Shown in pieces: positions 1-9,493 of a stretch of DNA of 64,000 nt (the first letter of the stretch is position 1; each line of letters starts with the position of its first letter). A program made the position numbers and the translations under genes. Location: assembly GCF_000374525.1 (NCBI RefSeq), contig NZ_KB894570.1, forward strand, positions 372,001-436,000, read 5' to 3'. The notes below the pieces were generated by a model. That model was not told the DNA's origin, ran no database searches, and worked only from the letters and a program-made list of their open reading frames with translations. The stretch comes from Amorphus coralli DSM 19760. GTDB lineage: Bacteria; Pseudomonadota; Alphaproteobacteria; Rhizobiales; Amorphaceae.

Positions 1-1
1 T

Positions 2-241
<240 letters not shown>

Positions 242-362
242 GGATCCGGCCGAACCGGTCACACTTCGCAATCTGGATTGATTCACACCTCGATGGCGCC
301 ACCGGTTATCACCCTGCCGGATCGCATCTGTGCTGAGTCGGATCGGAAGAGGCCTCTCTCGT

Positions 363-2192
363 ATGTGTGGAATCGTTGGTGTTCTCGGCCGTGAGCCGGC
401 TGCCCCGCTGCTGCTCGACGCCCTGAAGCGGCTCGAGTACCGGGGCTATGATTCGGCCGGTATCGCCACTCTCGGTGCCGGAGGGCATGTCGAGAGGCGG
501 AGGGCGGCCGGCAAGCTCCGCAACCTCGAGAAGGTGCTGGATGGCGATCCGATGATCGGCACCGCCGGTATCGGCCATACGCGGTGGGCTACACATGGCG
601 CACCGACGGAAGCCAATGCCCATCCGCACGTGGCGGGTCGCGTCGCCGTCGTCCACAACGGCATCATCGAAAATTATCGGGCCCTGCGGGACGAACTTGT
701 CGCAAGCGGCGCCCGCATCGAGAGTGACACCGACACCGAGATCATCGCCCATCTGCTCAACGGGGCGCTGGACCGCGGCCTGGCGCCGGAAGCCGCGGTG
801 CGGACCGTGCTCGGCAAGCTGCAGGGCGCTTATGCGCTCGCTATCGTTTTCGAGGGCGAGGACGACCTGATCGCAGCGGCGCGCGTGGGCAGTCCGCTCG
901 CCATAGGCCTTGCCGAGGACGGAACCTATCTGGGCTCCGATGCCATTGCGTTGGCGCCCTTCGCGGATCGGCTGATCTATCTGGAGGAGGGCGACTGGGC
1001 CCTCCTCAGCCGCGGCGGCGTCCGGATCTTCGACGAAACCGGAGCCGAAACCCGCCGGGAGGATACCCCGACGCCCGCCAGCATCTCTCTCGCCGAGAAA
1101 GGCAACTATCGTCACTTCATGGCGAAGGAGATCCACGAGCAGCCAGCCGTGCTCGGTCACACCTTCGGCAACTATGTCGACCTTTCCGAAGAGACCGTCC
1201 GGTTCGACGAGGCGGCTTCCATCGATTTCCGCGGTGCGCAGCGGATCGCCATGTCCGCCTGCGGCACCGCCTACTATGCCGGGCTGATCGGCCGCTACTG
1301 GCTGGAGAAACTCGCTCGCATCCCGGTCGATATCGATATCGCGTCGGAATTCCGCTATCGCGAGACGCCGCTGGCACCCGGCAATCCGGCCCTGTTCATT
1401 TCCCAGTCCGGCGAGACCGCCGACACGCTCGCGTCCCTGCGTTATTGCAAGGCCGGCGGACAGACCATCGCCAGCATCGTTAACGTGCCGACGTCCTCGA
1501 TCGCGCGCGAATCCGACGTGGTGATGCCGACTCTGGCCGGCCCGGAGATCGGGGTTGCCTCGACCAAGGCCTTCACCTGTCAGCTGGCGGTGCTCGCCTC
1601 GCTGGCCGTGCATGCGGCGCAGGCTCGCGGAACGCTCGGGCCGGACGCCCTCAAGGCTGCGGTTCGTGCGCTCGCTGAGACACCGGGATACGTAGCCGAT
1701 GCGCTGCGGCAGGAGGCCGAGATCGAGCGCATCGCCCGGGATCTGTCGCACGCGAAGAACGCGCTCTATCTGGGACGAGGGACGAGCTTTCCGCTGGCGC
1801 TAGAGGGTGCGCTCAAGCTGAAGGAAATCTCCTACATTCATGCCGAGGGCTACGCGGCCGGCGAGCTCAAGCACGGCCCGATCGCTCTCATTGACGAAGA
1901 GATGCCGGTGGTCGTGGTCGCCCCTCATGACGCGGTCTTCGAGAAGGTCGCTTCCAACATTCAGGAGGTCGCGGCGCGCGGCGGCAGAATCATCCTCATC
2001 ACTGACGAGCGCGGCGCCAACGAAGCCGGCTCGGATGCCCACGAGACCATCGTGATGCCTACCGTACCAGAGCTGGTCGCCCCGATTGTTCACGCCGTGC
2101 CGGTGCAGCTGCTTGCCTACCATGCGGCCGTCTTCAACGGCACGGACGTCGATCAGCCGCGGAATCTCGCCAAGTCCGTCACCGTGGAGTAG
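363..2192 (+). CDS. glmS: Glutamine-fructose-6-phosphate aminotransferase (isomerizing)
   Basis: A 609-residue enzyme that makes glucosamine-6-phosphate from fructose-6-phosphate and glutamine, the first step toward peptidoglycan and LPS amino sugars. The start at MCGIVGV was chosen over an upstream in-frame ATG at 330 because Cys2 must become the N-terminal nucleophile of the class II glutaminase after Met removal. Visible marks are the LEYRGYDSAG segment, TRWATHG around residue 80, two SIS isomerase domains (SQSGETADTLA and STKAFTCQ in the first; GRGTSFPLALEGALKLKE in the second) and the C-terminal DQPRNLAKSVTVE, nearly invariant in GlmS. Length matches the family (about 609). It sits just after glmU. 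No glmS ribozyme or other leader structure was recognised in the 121-base gap. Confidence 0.97.
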   Translation: MCGIVGVLGREPAAPLLLDALKRLEYRGYDSAGIATLGAGGHVERRRAAGKLRNLEKVLDGDPMIGTAGIGHTRWATHGAPTEANAHPHVAGRVAVVHNGIIENYRALRDELVASGARIESDTDTEIIAHLLNGALDRGLAPEAAVRTVLGKLQGAYALAIVFEGEDDLIAAARVGSPLAIGLAEDGTYLGSDAIALAPFADRLIYLEEGDWALLSRGGVRIFDETGAETRREDTPTPASISLAEKGNYRHFMAKEIHEQPAVLGHTFGNYVDLSEETVRFDEAASIDFRGAQRIAMSACGTAYYAGLIGRYWLEKLARIPVDIDIASEFRYRETPLAPGNPALFISQSGETADTLASLRYCKAGGQTIASIVNVPTSSIARESDVVMPTLAGPEIGVASTKAFTCQLAVLASLAVHAAQARGTLGPDALKAAVRALAETPGYVADALRQEAEIERIARDLSHAKNALYLGRGTSFPLALEGALKLKEISYIHAEGYAAGELKHGPIALIDEEMPVVVVAPHDAVFEKVASNIQEVAARGGRIILITDERGANEAGSDAHETIVMPTVPELVAPIVHAVPVQLLAYHAAVFNGTDVDQPRNLAKSVTVE

Positions 2193-2351
2193 GGCCGTTC
2201 TGCTCGGAGAGAATTGTTCCCCTCTGCCGCGGAAAAATCCTGCTGGTCTTCGTCTTGCTTCTCCTGTCTTTTGAAGAGATCCCCGGTGAAGGATCGACCG
2301 CGCCGCTGCCCTCGCGCGACGCCGACCGTCAGCTGGCACCGGATTGGGAAG

Positions 2352-3191
2352 ATGCGACGCTCGATGAAAAAGACGCCGGATAGCGACGGGTCAGGCCCGC
2401 CCCTGAGGCCGCGCAATACCTTCTGGGCACGGCTCAGGAACTATTTCCTGACGGGCGTGGTCTTCGCCGCGCCGCTGGCCATCACCTTTTTGATTACCTG
2501 GTCTTTCGTGCGTTGGGTCGACCGATGGGTAAAGCCGTTCATCCCGGCCCGCTACAATCCGGAGACCTATCTCGACTTTCCGGTCCCCGGCATCGGACTG
2601 ATTGTTGCCCTCGTCGGGCTGACCCTACTCGGGTTTCTCACTGCGAATATCTTCGGCCGCACCGTCCTGTCCTTCGGCGAGCAGATGCTCAACCGGATGC
2701 CCCTGGTGCGCAATATCTACAAGGCGCTCAAGCAGATCTTCGAAACCGCGCTGTCGGAGCGCGAGCGATCCTTCCAGCAGGCCGGGCTCATCGAGTATCC
2801 GCGCAAGGGCATCTGGTCGATCGTCTTCATCTCTACTCAGGCTAAGGGAGAGGTGGCGCACCGCCTGTCGGAGAAGGACAACGACTTCATTTCCGTCTTC
2901 CTGCCGACGACGCCCAACCCGACATCCGGCTTCCTGCTCTATGTTCCGCGCAAGGATGTCAGGCTTCTCGATATGAGCATTGAGGATGCTGCAAAGCTGG
3001 TGATCTCGGCCGGGCTCATCACGCCGGAGTTCGTCGAGAAACACCAGCTGTCGCTCGCAGCCGGAGTCGATGTGGACGGCGGCGGTCAGCCAGGCGCGAC
3101 GGGGATCGATCCCGATGACCCCGACCGACCGGATGAGCCAAATCAGCCGGCCCGCAGCAGGCGGACCGCTTCATCGCGTTCGAACAGGTAG
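2352..3191 (+). CDS. DUF502 family inner-membrane protein
   Basis: About 279 residues. After a basic N-terminus with MKKTPD come two hydrophobic segments (around YFLTGVVFAAPLAITFLITW and the VPGIGLIVALVGLTLLGFL region), the conserved LVRNIYKALKQIFET stretch, and a soluble C-terminal domain with VFLPTTPNPTSGFLLYVP. This is the DUF502 pattern; the molecular role is unknown and I infer nothing beyond membrane location. An open frame extends upstream to 2214, but family proteins start near the RLRNYFLTG helix, so ATG 2352 or ATG 2364 is more likely. The acidic and Pro/Ser/Arg-rich tail is unusual: its last 49 bases overlap the 3' end of recG on the other strand. The position between glmS and recG is common in Rhizobiales. 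Confidence 0.85.
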   Translation: MRRSMKKTPDSDGSGPPLRPRNTFWARLRNYFLTGVVFAAPLAITFLITWSFVRWVDRWVKPFIPARYNPETYLDFPVPGIGLIVALVGLTLLGFLTANIFGRTVLSFGEQMLNRMPLVRNIYKALKQIFETALSERERSFQQAGLIEYPRKGIWSIVFISTQAKGEVAHRLSEKDNDFISVFLPTTPNPTSGFLLYVPRKDVRLLDMSIEDAAKLVISAGLITPEFVEKHQLSLAAGVDVDGGGQPGATGIDPDDPDRPDEPNQPARSRRTASSRSNR

Positions 3192-5239
3192 AGCAGCATC
3201 CTGAGCGCTTGTCCGCGCTCGCTCGTCAGCTCCGGATCTGTCTCGATGATCAGTCGGGCGTCATCGTGCGCCGCGGCAATGAGGTCGCCGTGGGCCTCCG
3301 GAACGGCAAGCCGGAACCCTGGAACGCCGCTCTGGCGGGTGCCGAGAAGCTCCCCTTCGCCGCGCAGACGCAGGTCCTCCTCTGCGATCACGAACCCGTC
3401 TTCGCTGTCGCGCATGACGGTCAGCCGGCCCTTCGCCGTCTCGCCGATCGAGTCCTTGTAGAGGAGCAGGCAGACGGACCGCCGCTGTCCGCGACCCACG
3501 CGGCCGCGCAGCTGGTGGAGTTGGGCGAGCCCGAACCGTTCGGCGTGCTCGATCACCATGATGGTCGCGTCCGGCACATCCACGCCGACTTCCACCACCG
3601 TGGTCGAAACGAGCACCTTGAGATCACCGTCGCGGAACCGGCCCATCACCTCGTCGCGGTCGGCGGCCTTCATCTTGCCGTGGACGAGTCCGACGGTGTC
3701 GCCGAGGCGGGCTTGCAGAACCCGGTGGCGCTCTGTCACCGCCGAGAGCTCCACCACGTCGGAATCCTCGACGAGGGGGCAGATCCAATAGGCTTTCTCG
3801 CCGCGCTCCAGCGCTGCCTGCAGACGGTCCACCACGTCGTCGAGGCGCGACAGCGGCACCGTGCGCGTATCGACGGGCGTGCGGCCCGGCGGCTTCTCCG
3901 TCAGCCGGGAGACGTCCATGTCGCCGAAGGTCGTCAGCACCAGCGTGCGCGGGATCGGCGTCGCCGTCATCACCAGCACGTCGCTGGACGGACCCTTTTC
4001 CGACAGGGCAAGCCGCTGATGGACACCGAACCGGTGCTGTTCGTCGACGATCACGAGGCCGAGATCGCGAAACGTCACGTCCTCCTGGAACATGGCGTGC
4101 GTGCCGATCACCACATCGACCGAGCCGTCGTCCAGGCCGGCGCGCGTCCTGTTGCGATCCCCCGCCGGCATGCCGCCCACGAGCAGCCGGCAGGAGATGC
4201 CGAAACGGGCAAACAGAGGGCCGATCGCCTCGAAGTGCTGACGGGCCAGAAGCGCCGTGGGCGCCATGAGTGCGGCCTGCGCGCCGCTCGTCACGGTCAT
4301 GGCGATGGTTTCGATGGCCACCGCCGTCTTGCCGGATCCGACGTCACCCTGCAGCAGGCGCAGCATGCGATGCGGGGCGGCCACGTCCTCGGCGATCTCT
4401 TTCAGCGCCAGGCTCTGCGCTCCGGTCAGGGCGAACGGCAGGGCGCTGCGGATGGCGGCGACCCGGTCCTTGTCCCAGGCGCGCGCCTGGCCCGACTGTC
4501 TGCGGATCCTCCGGCGGATCAGGGCAAGGGCCAACTGGCCAGACAGGATTTCGTCGTAGGCAAGCCTCAACCGGGCGGGCGCGGCCGGTGCCACGTCCGT
4601 CTCGTCCTTGGGGTGATGGAGGCACTGCAGTGCCTCGTGAAAGGTCGGGAAGCCGTTCTTTGTAAGCCAGCCCCTGTCTTGCCATTCGGGTAGTTCGGGA
4701 ACGCTGGCAAGGGCACCGGCGATGGTCTTGGCGAGCACCCGCGCCGTAAGCCCCTCGGTCAGGGGGTAGATCGGTTCGATGGTGGGGAGGTCGTCCTCGT
4801 CCTCCGGCGCAACGATGTGATCAGGATGCACCATCTGCGGTCGGCCGGAATACCATTCGAGCTTTCCCGACACGACGCGCGTCTCGCTTTCGGGAAGCAG
4901 CCGCTGCAACCATTCGGGCTGCGCGCGGAAGAACACGATCGCCAGTTCACCGGTCTCGTCGGTCGCGAAGACCCGGTAAGGCGCGTTCCGCCGTTTCGGC
5001 GCTTCGTGCCGGCCGATCCGCACCGTCAGCGTCGCGATCGCACCGTGCGGGGCGGTGGCGATCTCGGGGCGGGCGCGTCGGTCGAGCACGTCGACGGGCA
5101 GGTGAAAGAGCAGATCGGCAACCCGGGGCTCGCCGGTTCCTCGGCCGAGAAGCCGGGCATAGTGCTTCACGGTCTTCGGCCCGACCCCGCCCAGGTCGGA
5201 CAGGTCGCGAAAAAAGGGATTGAGTTCGGCAGGTCGCAT
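3143..5239 (-). CDS. recG: ATP-dependent DNA helicase RecG
   Basis: A 698-residue superfamily 2 helicase that drives branch migration and fork regression during recombination and repair. From the N-terminus: a helix-hairpin-helix-like segment (LGGVGPKTVKHYARLL), the OB-fold wedge domain (VRIGRHEAPKRR to VSGKLEWYSGRPQMVHPDH), then the helicase core with Walker A GDVGSGKTAVA, DEQHRFGV in the DExH box position, the TATPIPRT motif, and motif VI in QLRGRVGRGQ. The start MRPAELNPFF at 5239 was preferred to an open extension up to 5383 because it gives the usual RecG length. It is divergent from sdhE (171-base gap) and converges with DUF502, overlapping it by 49 bases. Confidence 0.96.
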   Translation of the reverse strand: MRPAELNPFFRDLSDLGGVGPKTVKHYARLLGRGTGEPRVADLLFHLPVDVLDRRARPEIATAPHGAIATLTVRIGRHEAPKRRNAPYRVFATDETGELAIVFFRAQPEWLQRLLPESETRVVSGKLEWYSGRPQMVHPDHIVAPEDEDDLPTIEPIYPLTEGLTARVLAKTIAGALASVPELPEWQDRGWLTKNGFPTFHEALQCLHHPKDETDVAPAAPARLRLAYDEILSGQLALALIRRRIRRQSGQARAWDKDRVAAIRSALPFALTGAQSLALKEIAEDVAAPHRMLRLLQGDVGSGKTAVAIETIAMTVTSGAQAALMAPTALLARQHFEAIGPLFARFGISCRLLVGGMPAGDRNRTRAGLDDGSVDVVIGTHAMFQEDVTFRDLGLVIVDEQHRFGVHQRLALSEKGPSSDVLVMTATPIPRTLVLTTFGDMDVSRLTEKPPGRTPVDTRTVPLSRLDDVVDRLQAALERGEKAYWICPLVEDSDVVELSAVTERHRVLQARLGDTVGLVHGKMKAADRDEVMGRFRDGDLKVLVSTTVVEVGVDVPDATIMVIEHAERFGLAQLHQLRGRVGRGQRRSVCLLLYKDSIGETAKGRLTVMRDSEDGFVIAEEDLRLRGEGELLGTRQSGVPGFRLAVPEAHGDLIAAAHDDARLIIETDPELTSERGQALRMLLYLFERDEAVRLLRAG

Positions 5240-5410
5240 CGGGCATTCACGGGGCTTCGCGCGGCGGCACGCGCCTGCGCCAGACGGGCGCATCCGGTCG
5301 CGGTCACTCGCATCCGACAGCGCACGTACCACGTAAGAGCCGGGAAGGCACCGATCCCGCGCCAAGCCGACCATGGCAGCCACGCGCGCCTCAGCAGCAG
5401 GAGTTTCCCG

Positions 5411-5692
5411 ATGACCGGAACCACGCGCTCTTCCGCCGGGTTGGATGTGCGACGGCGCAAGCTACTGTTTCACGCCTGGCACCGGGGCACGCGCGAGATG
5501 GATCTGCTTCTCGGCCGGTTCGCCGACGCGCATGTTGGCGATCTGAGCGACGCAGACCTGGAGGCCTTCGAGGCGCTGATGTCGGTGCCGGATCCCGACC
5601 TCTACAACTGGATCTCGGGCCGCGCGGACATTCCGGACAACTGGAACGGCGCCTTCCTGCGCAGGATCATCGACTTCCACGAACCCTCCTGA
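5411..5692 (+). CDS. sdhE: FAD assembly factor SdhE (DUF339)
   Basis: A 93-residue protein with the SdhE signature: RRKLLFHAWHRGTREMDLLL followed by GRFAD. The RGxxEMD motif contacts succinate dehydrogenase flavoprotein, and family members promote covalent flavinylation of SdhA. The later VPDPDLYNWISGRADIP segment also fits. Start ATG 5411 gives the expected small protein; the frame is open far upstream, but only as antisense to recG. The stop lies 14 bases before mfd ATG, so the two are almost certainly cotranscribed, as in many Rhizobiales. It acts in the cytoplasm, while its partner gene is not in this window. Confidence 0.93.
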   Translation: MTGTTRSSAGLDVRRRKLLFHAWHRGTREMDLLLGRFADAHVGDLSDADLEAFEALMSVPDPDLYNWISGRADIPDNWNGAFLRRIIDFHEPS

Positions 5693-5706
5693 CCCGACAC
5701 GACCCG

Positions 5707-8700
5707 ATGGCCAAACGCGCATCCTCTTCCGTTTCCGCTTCCATTCGCCCGGCTCCGGGCCGGACCGCCACCGTTGCCAACGTCCCGGACGGACTGGAAG
5801 GTCTTGTCCTGGCCGATCTCGCACGCGGCGGTAGCGGTGCGCCCGCCATCCTCTTCGTCGCCCGCGATGGCCAGCGCCTGCAGGCGGTACAGGATTCGCT
5901 TGCCTTCTTCGCGCCGGAGATCGAAACGCTGGAGTTCCCGGCCTGGGACTGCATGCCCTACGACCGGGTGTCGCCGAACCCTGCGGTTCAGGCCCGTCGG
6001 ATGGCCGCGCTTGCACGCCTCGTCGCCCGCGATCCCTCCGATGTTCCGGCGGTGGTGCTGACCACCGCCAACGCCATCGTCCAGCGCCTGCCGCCGCGCG
6101 ACTGGGTGGAGACCGACGTCTGGTCTGCGGCCGCCGGCAACCAGATCGAAATGGAGAGCCTGGTCCGCTGGGTGGATGCGAACGGCTTCCTGCGTACGCC
6201 AACGGTGCGCGAGCCGGGCGAATACGCTGTGCGCGGTGGCATCGTCGATCTCTACGCGCCGGGCGCAGAGGCGCCCGTTCGACTCGACTTCTTCGGCGAC
6301 ACGCTGGAATCCATCCGCCCCTTCGATCCGGAGACCCAGCGCACCACCGGCCAGCAGAGACGCCTCGATCTCGTCCCGATGAGCGAGGTGGTGATCGGGC
6401 CGGAGATCATCACCTGCTTCCGCTCCGCCTACCGGGAGCAATTCGGCGCGCCGTCGCGCGACGATCTTCTCTACACTTCGGTCAGCGAGGGTCGGCGCCA
6501 TCCCGGCATCGAACACTGGTTGCCGCTCTTCCACGATCACCTCGACACGCTGTTCGCCTACACTGGCGAAGCGCTAACCGTGCTCGACCATCTTGCCGAC
6601 GAAGCGATCGGCAACCGCCTGGCCGAGGTCGCCGACCACTACGAGGCCCGGCGCGAAGGCGTTGGCGGGGGGCAGGGCGGCGCGCCCTACAATCCGGTCG
6701 AGCCCGACAGCCTCTACCTGTCCGAGAGCGCGCTGAAGGCAGCAGTGAGCACCAATGGCGCCGTCCGGCTGACGCCGTTCCTGGTGCCCGAGACGGCCGA
6801 GACAGGCCCGGTGTCCGACGCCGCAGGTCATGTCGGCCGCACCTTTGCCGCCGAGCGTGCGGCGGAGAACACCAACGTCTTCGACGCGCTGGTCCAGCAT
6901 GTCGCCGGGCTGCGCAAGGCGAAGAAGCGGGTGGTCATTGCCGCCTGGAGCCTTGGCTCGCGCGACCGGCTGCAGCAGGTGCTGGCCGATCATGGTCTGG
7001 AGACCATGACGCCGGTTGCCAGCTGGCGCGAGGTGCTCGACCTGCCGCCGGCAACGGTTGCGCTGGCCGCGCTGGGCATCGAGACCGGCTTCGAGACCGA
7101 CACGCTTGCCGTCATCGCCGAGCAGGACGTGCTCGGTGATCGACTGGTCCGCGGCAAGCGCCGCAAGCGTTCCAACGCCGATGTCCTGACCGAGGCCTCC
7201 AGCCTTGCCGAGGGCGATCTCGTCGTCCACGCCGACCACGGGATTGGCCGGTTCATCGGCTTGAAATCCATCGAGGCCGCCGGCGCACCGCACGACTGCC
7301 TGGAGCTCGCCTATCACGGCGGCGACAAGCTGTTCCTGCCGGTTGAGAATATTGAGCTCCTTTCGCGCTACGGATCCGACGAGGCGGAGGCGCAACTCGA
7401 CCGGCTGGGCGGCGGGGCCTGGCAGGCGCGCAAGGCGCGCATGAAGCAGCGGATCCGCGAAATGGCGGATCAGCTGATCAAGATCGCGGCATCGCGGGCC
7501 ATGCGCAACGCGCCGGTCATCGAACTGCCGTCGGGCGTTTACGACGAGTTCGCCTCGCGCTTTCCCTACGAGGAGACCGACGACCAGCTTGGGGCAATCG
7601 ACGCCGTCTTCGACGACCTGGCCGCCGGCAAGCCCATGGACCGCCTGGTCTGCGGTGATGTCGGCTTCGGCAAGACCGAGGTCGCGTTACGAGCCGCCTT
7701 CGTCTCCGCCATGACCGGCCGGCAGGTGGCCGTGGTTGTGCCCACCACGCTGCTTTCGCGCCAGCACTTCAAGACCTTCACCGAACGCTTCAAGGGGCTT
7801 CCGATCCGGGTCGCCCAGGCCTCCCGGCTGGTCTCCACCAAGGAGATGAACCAGGTCAAGGCTGGGCTTGCCGACGGCTCCATCGACATCGTGGTCGGCA
7901 CCCATGCGCTGCTTGGCAAGGGCATCCAGTTCCGCGATTTGGGCCTGCTCATCGTCGACGAGGAGCAGCACTTCGGCGTGAAGCACAAGGAACGGCTGAA
8001 GGAGATCAAGTCGGAGGTCCATGTCCTCACGCTCTCCGCCACGCCGATTCCGCGAACGCTTCAGTTGGCGCTCACGGGCGTGCGGGAACTGTCCCTGATC
8101 GCCACGCCGCCGGTGGACCGGCTCGCGGTGCGGACCTTCGTGTCGCCGTTCGATCCGCTGGTGGTGCGCGAGACGCTGCTGCGCGAGCTCTATCGCGGCG
8201 GCCAGTCCTTCTATGTCTGCCCGCGCGTTTCCGACCTCGCCGAGCAGAAGGCCTTCCTGGACGAGACGGTGCCTGAGGTTAAGGTCGCGGTCGCCCACGG
8301 CCAGATTCCGGCCGGCGAGCTGGAAGACATCATGACGGCCTTCTACGAGGGCAAATACGACGTCCTTCTCTCCACCACGATCGTGGAATCCGGCCTCGAT
8401 ATTCCCACCGCAAACACGCTGATCGTCCATCGCGCCGACATGTTCGGCCTATCCCAGCTCTACCAGCTCAGGGGCCGCGTCGGCCGCTCCAAGCAGCGCG
8501 CCTATGCGCTCTTCACGGTGCCCGCCAACAAGACGCTGACTGCATCCGCCGAGCGCCGCCTCAAGGTTCTGCAGTCCCTCGATACGCTCGGCGCAGGCTT
8601 CCAGCTCGCCAGCCACGACCTCGATATCCGCGGCGCCGGCAACCTGCTCGGCGAGGAGCAGTCCGGCCACATCAAGGAGGTCGGCTACGAGCTCTACCAG

Positions 8701-9231
8701 CAGATGTTGGAAGAGGCGGTCGCGAGCCTGAAGAGCGGCGAGGCCGAGGACGACGAGCGCGAGTGGTCGCCGCAGATCTCCGTCGGCACGCCGGTGATGA
8801 TCCCGGAGAGCTACGTGCCGGACCTGTCGCTGCGCCTGTCGCTCTATCGCCGCCTCGCCGACCTGACGGAAGCCGACGAGATCGACGCCTTCGCCGCCGA
8901 GATGGTCGACCGGTTCGGCCCGATCACCGAGGAGGTGGAGGCGCTCCTGAAGATCGTCTACATCAAGGGCTTGTGCCGGAAGGCCAACGTCGAAAAGGTC
9001 GACGCAGGGCCCAAGGGCCTCGTCATCGCGCTCCGCAACAACGAGTTTCCCAATCCGGAGGGGCTCGTCGCCTACATCGCCAATCAGAGCGTGCTGGCCA
9101 AGATGCGGCCCGACCACCGGCTGGTCCTGCAGCGCGACTGGCCGACCCCGGACGACCGCCTCAAGGGCACCGCGACGATCCTCTCCAAGCTCGCCCGCAT
9201 CGCCGAGGACGGCCGCAAGCAGGCGGCCTGA
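5707..9231 (+). CDS. mfd: Transcription-repair coupling factor Mfd
   Basis: A 1174-residue DNA translocase that displaces RNA polymerase stalled at lesions and recruits UvrA. The N-terminal part carries the UvrB-like region (LEFPAWDCMPYDRVSPNPAVQARR, here split by reading for residues about 80-105). The RNA-polymerase-interacting region includes VVHADHGIGRFIGL near residue 515. The motor has Walker A GDVGFGKTEVALRAA, the DEEQ box in VDEEQHFGV, LSATPIPRTLQ, and motif VI in QLRGRVGRSKQRAYA. The C-terminal autoinhibitory domain follows (MVDRFGPITEEVEALL). Length is close to that of E. coli Mfd (1148). It follows sdhE by 14 bases. The last base of its stop codon is the first base of a palindromic repeat. 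Confidence 0.97.
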   Translation: MAKRASSSVSASIRPAPGRTATVANVPDGLEGLVLADLARGGSGAPAILFVARDGQRLQAVQDSLAFFAPEIETLEFPAWDCMPYDRVSPNPAVQARRMAALARLVARDPSDVPAVVLTTANAIVQRLPPRDWVETDVWSAAAGNQIEMESLVRWVDANGFLRTPTVREPGEYAVRGGIVDLYAPGAEAPVRLDFFGDTLESIRPFDPETQRTTGQQRRLDLVPMSEVVIGPEIITCFRSAYREQFGAPSRDDLLYTSVSEGRRHPGIEHWLPLFHDHLDTLFAYTGEALTVLDHLADEAIGNRLAEVADHYEARREGVGGGQGGAPYNPVEPDSLYLSESALKAAVSTNGAVRLTPFLVPETAETGPVSDAAGHVGRTFAAERAAENTNVFDALVQHVAGLRKAKKRVVIAAWSLGSRDRLQQVLADHGLETMTPVASWREVLDLPPATVALAALGIETGFETDTLAVIAEQDVLGDRLVRGKRRKRSNADVLTEASSLAEGDLVVHADHGIGRFIGLKSIEAAGAPHDCLELAYHGGDKLFLPVENIELLSRYGSDEAEAQLDRLGGGAWQARKARMKQRIREMADQLIKIAASRAMRNAPVIELPSGVYDEFASRFPYEETDDQLGAIDAVFDDLAAGKPMDRLVCGDVGFGKTEVALRAAFVSAMTGRQVAVVVPTTLLSRQHFKTFTERFKGLPIRVAQASRLVSTKEMNQVKAGLADGSIDIVVGTHALLGKGIQFRDLGLLIVDEEQHFGVKHKERLKEIKSEVHVLTLSATPIPRTLQLALTGVRELSLIATPPVDRLAVRTFVSPFDPLVVRETLLRELYRGGQSFYVCPRVSDLAEQKAFLDETVPEVKVAVAHGQIPAGELEDIMTAFYEGKYDVLLSTTIVESGLDIPTANTLIVHRADMFGLSQLYQLRGRVGRSKQRAYALFTVPANKTLTASAERRLKVLQSLDTLGAGFQLASHDLDIRGAGNLLGEEQSGHIKEVGYELYQQMLEEAVASLKSGEAEDDEREWSPQISVGTPVMIPESYVPDLSLRLSLYRRLADLTEADEIDAFAAEMVDRFGPITEEVEALLKIVYIKGLCRKANVEKVDAGPKGLVIALRNNEFPNPEGLVAYIANQSVLAKMRPDHRLVLQRDWPTPDDRLKGTATILSKLARIAEDGRKQAA

Positions 9232-9275
9232 GCGCTTCCAGGCAAAGTGGGAACCGGTTTGCCGTCCGGAAGCGC
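9231..9275. repeat. 45-bp palindromic intergenic repeat, copy 1
   Basis: The sequence starts AGCGCTTCCAGGCAAAGTGG and ends GCCGTCCGGAAGCGC. Its ends are inverted (AGCGCTTCC / GGAAGCGC) and it contains GAACCGGTTT in the centre. It begins on the last base of the mfd stop codon. Elements of this general look (GCGCTTCC ... GGGAACCGGTTT ... GGAAGCGC) are scattered between genes in many Rhizobiales genomes; that comparison is from memory. It could fold as a hairpin in the mfd transcript. Confidence 0.8.
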
Positions 9276-9285
9276 GGAGAAAGAC

Positions 9286-9330
9286 AGCGCTTCCAGGCAA
9301 AGTGGGAACCGGTCTGCCGTCCGGAAGCGC
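9286..9330. repeat. 45-bp palindromic intergenic repeat, copy 2
   Basis: A second, directly oriented copy lies 10 bases after the first. It is identical over the 45 bases except one transition in the centre (GGTCTG instead of GGTTTG). The two copies and spacer make a 100-base unit between mfd and the downstream lipoprotein hydrolase gene. Near identity suggests recent tandem duplication or strong constraint on both copies. Confidence 0.8.
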
Positions 9331-9493
9331 TGAGTGACACAGTGCCTCCGGCTCGCCACCGCCTTCGCCCGGACACGGTGCGTCCTTCCTGCCTCAGTCG
9401 CGCAGGATTGCGCGGACGGGTTCGGTTCGGTCTGGACACGCGGTTCGCCGCACTGCACAGGTGAGGCTTCCGGACGGAAAGGGTGCGCGTGCC

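Noticed and set aside
242-362. Gap before glmS searched for a glmS ribozyme or leader
   Set aside because: It is only 121 bases and shows none of the ribozyme core; such ribozymes are typical of Firmicutes.
309-1751. A 480-codon minus-strand frame opposite glmS
   Set aside because: It is antisense to an essential conserved enzyme, has no ribosome-binding site, and its composition is that of a shadow frame.
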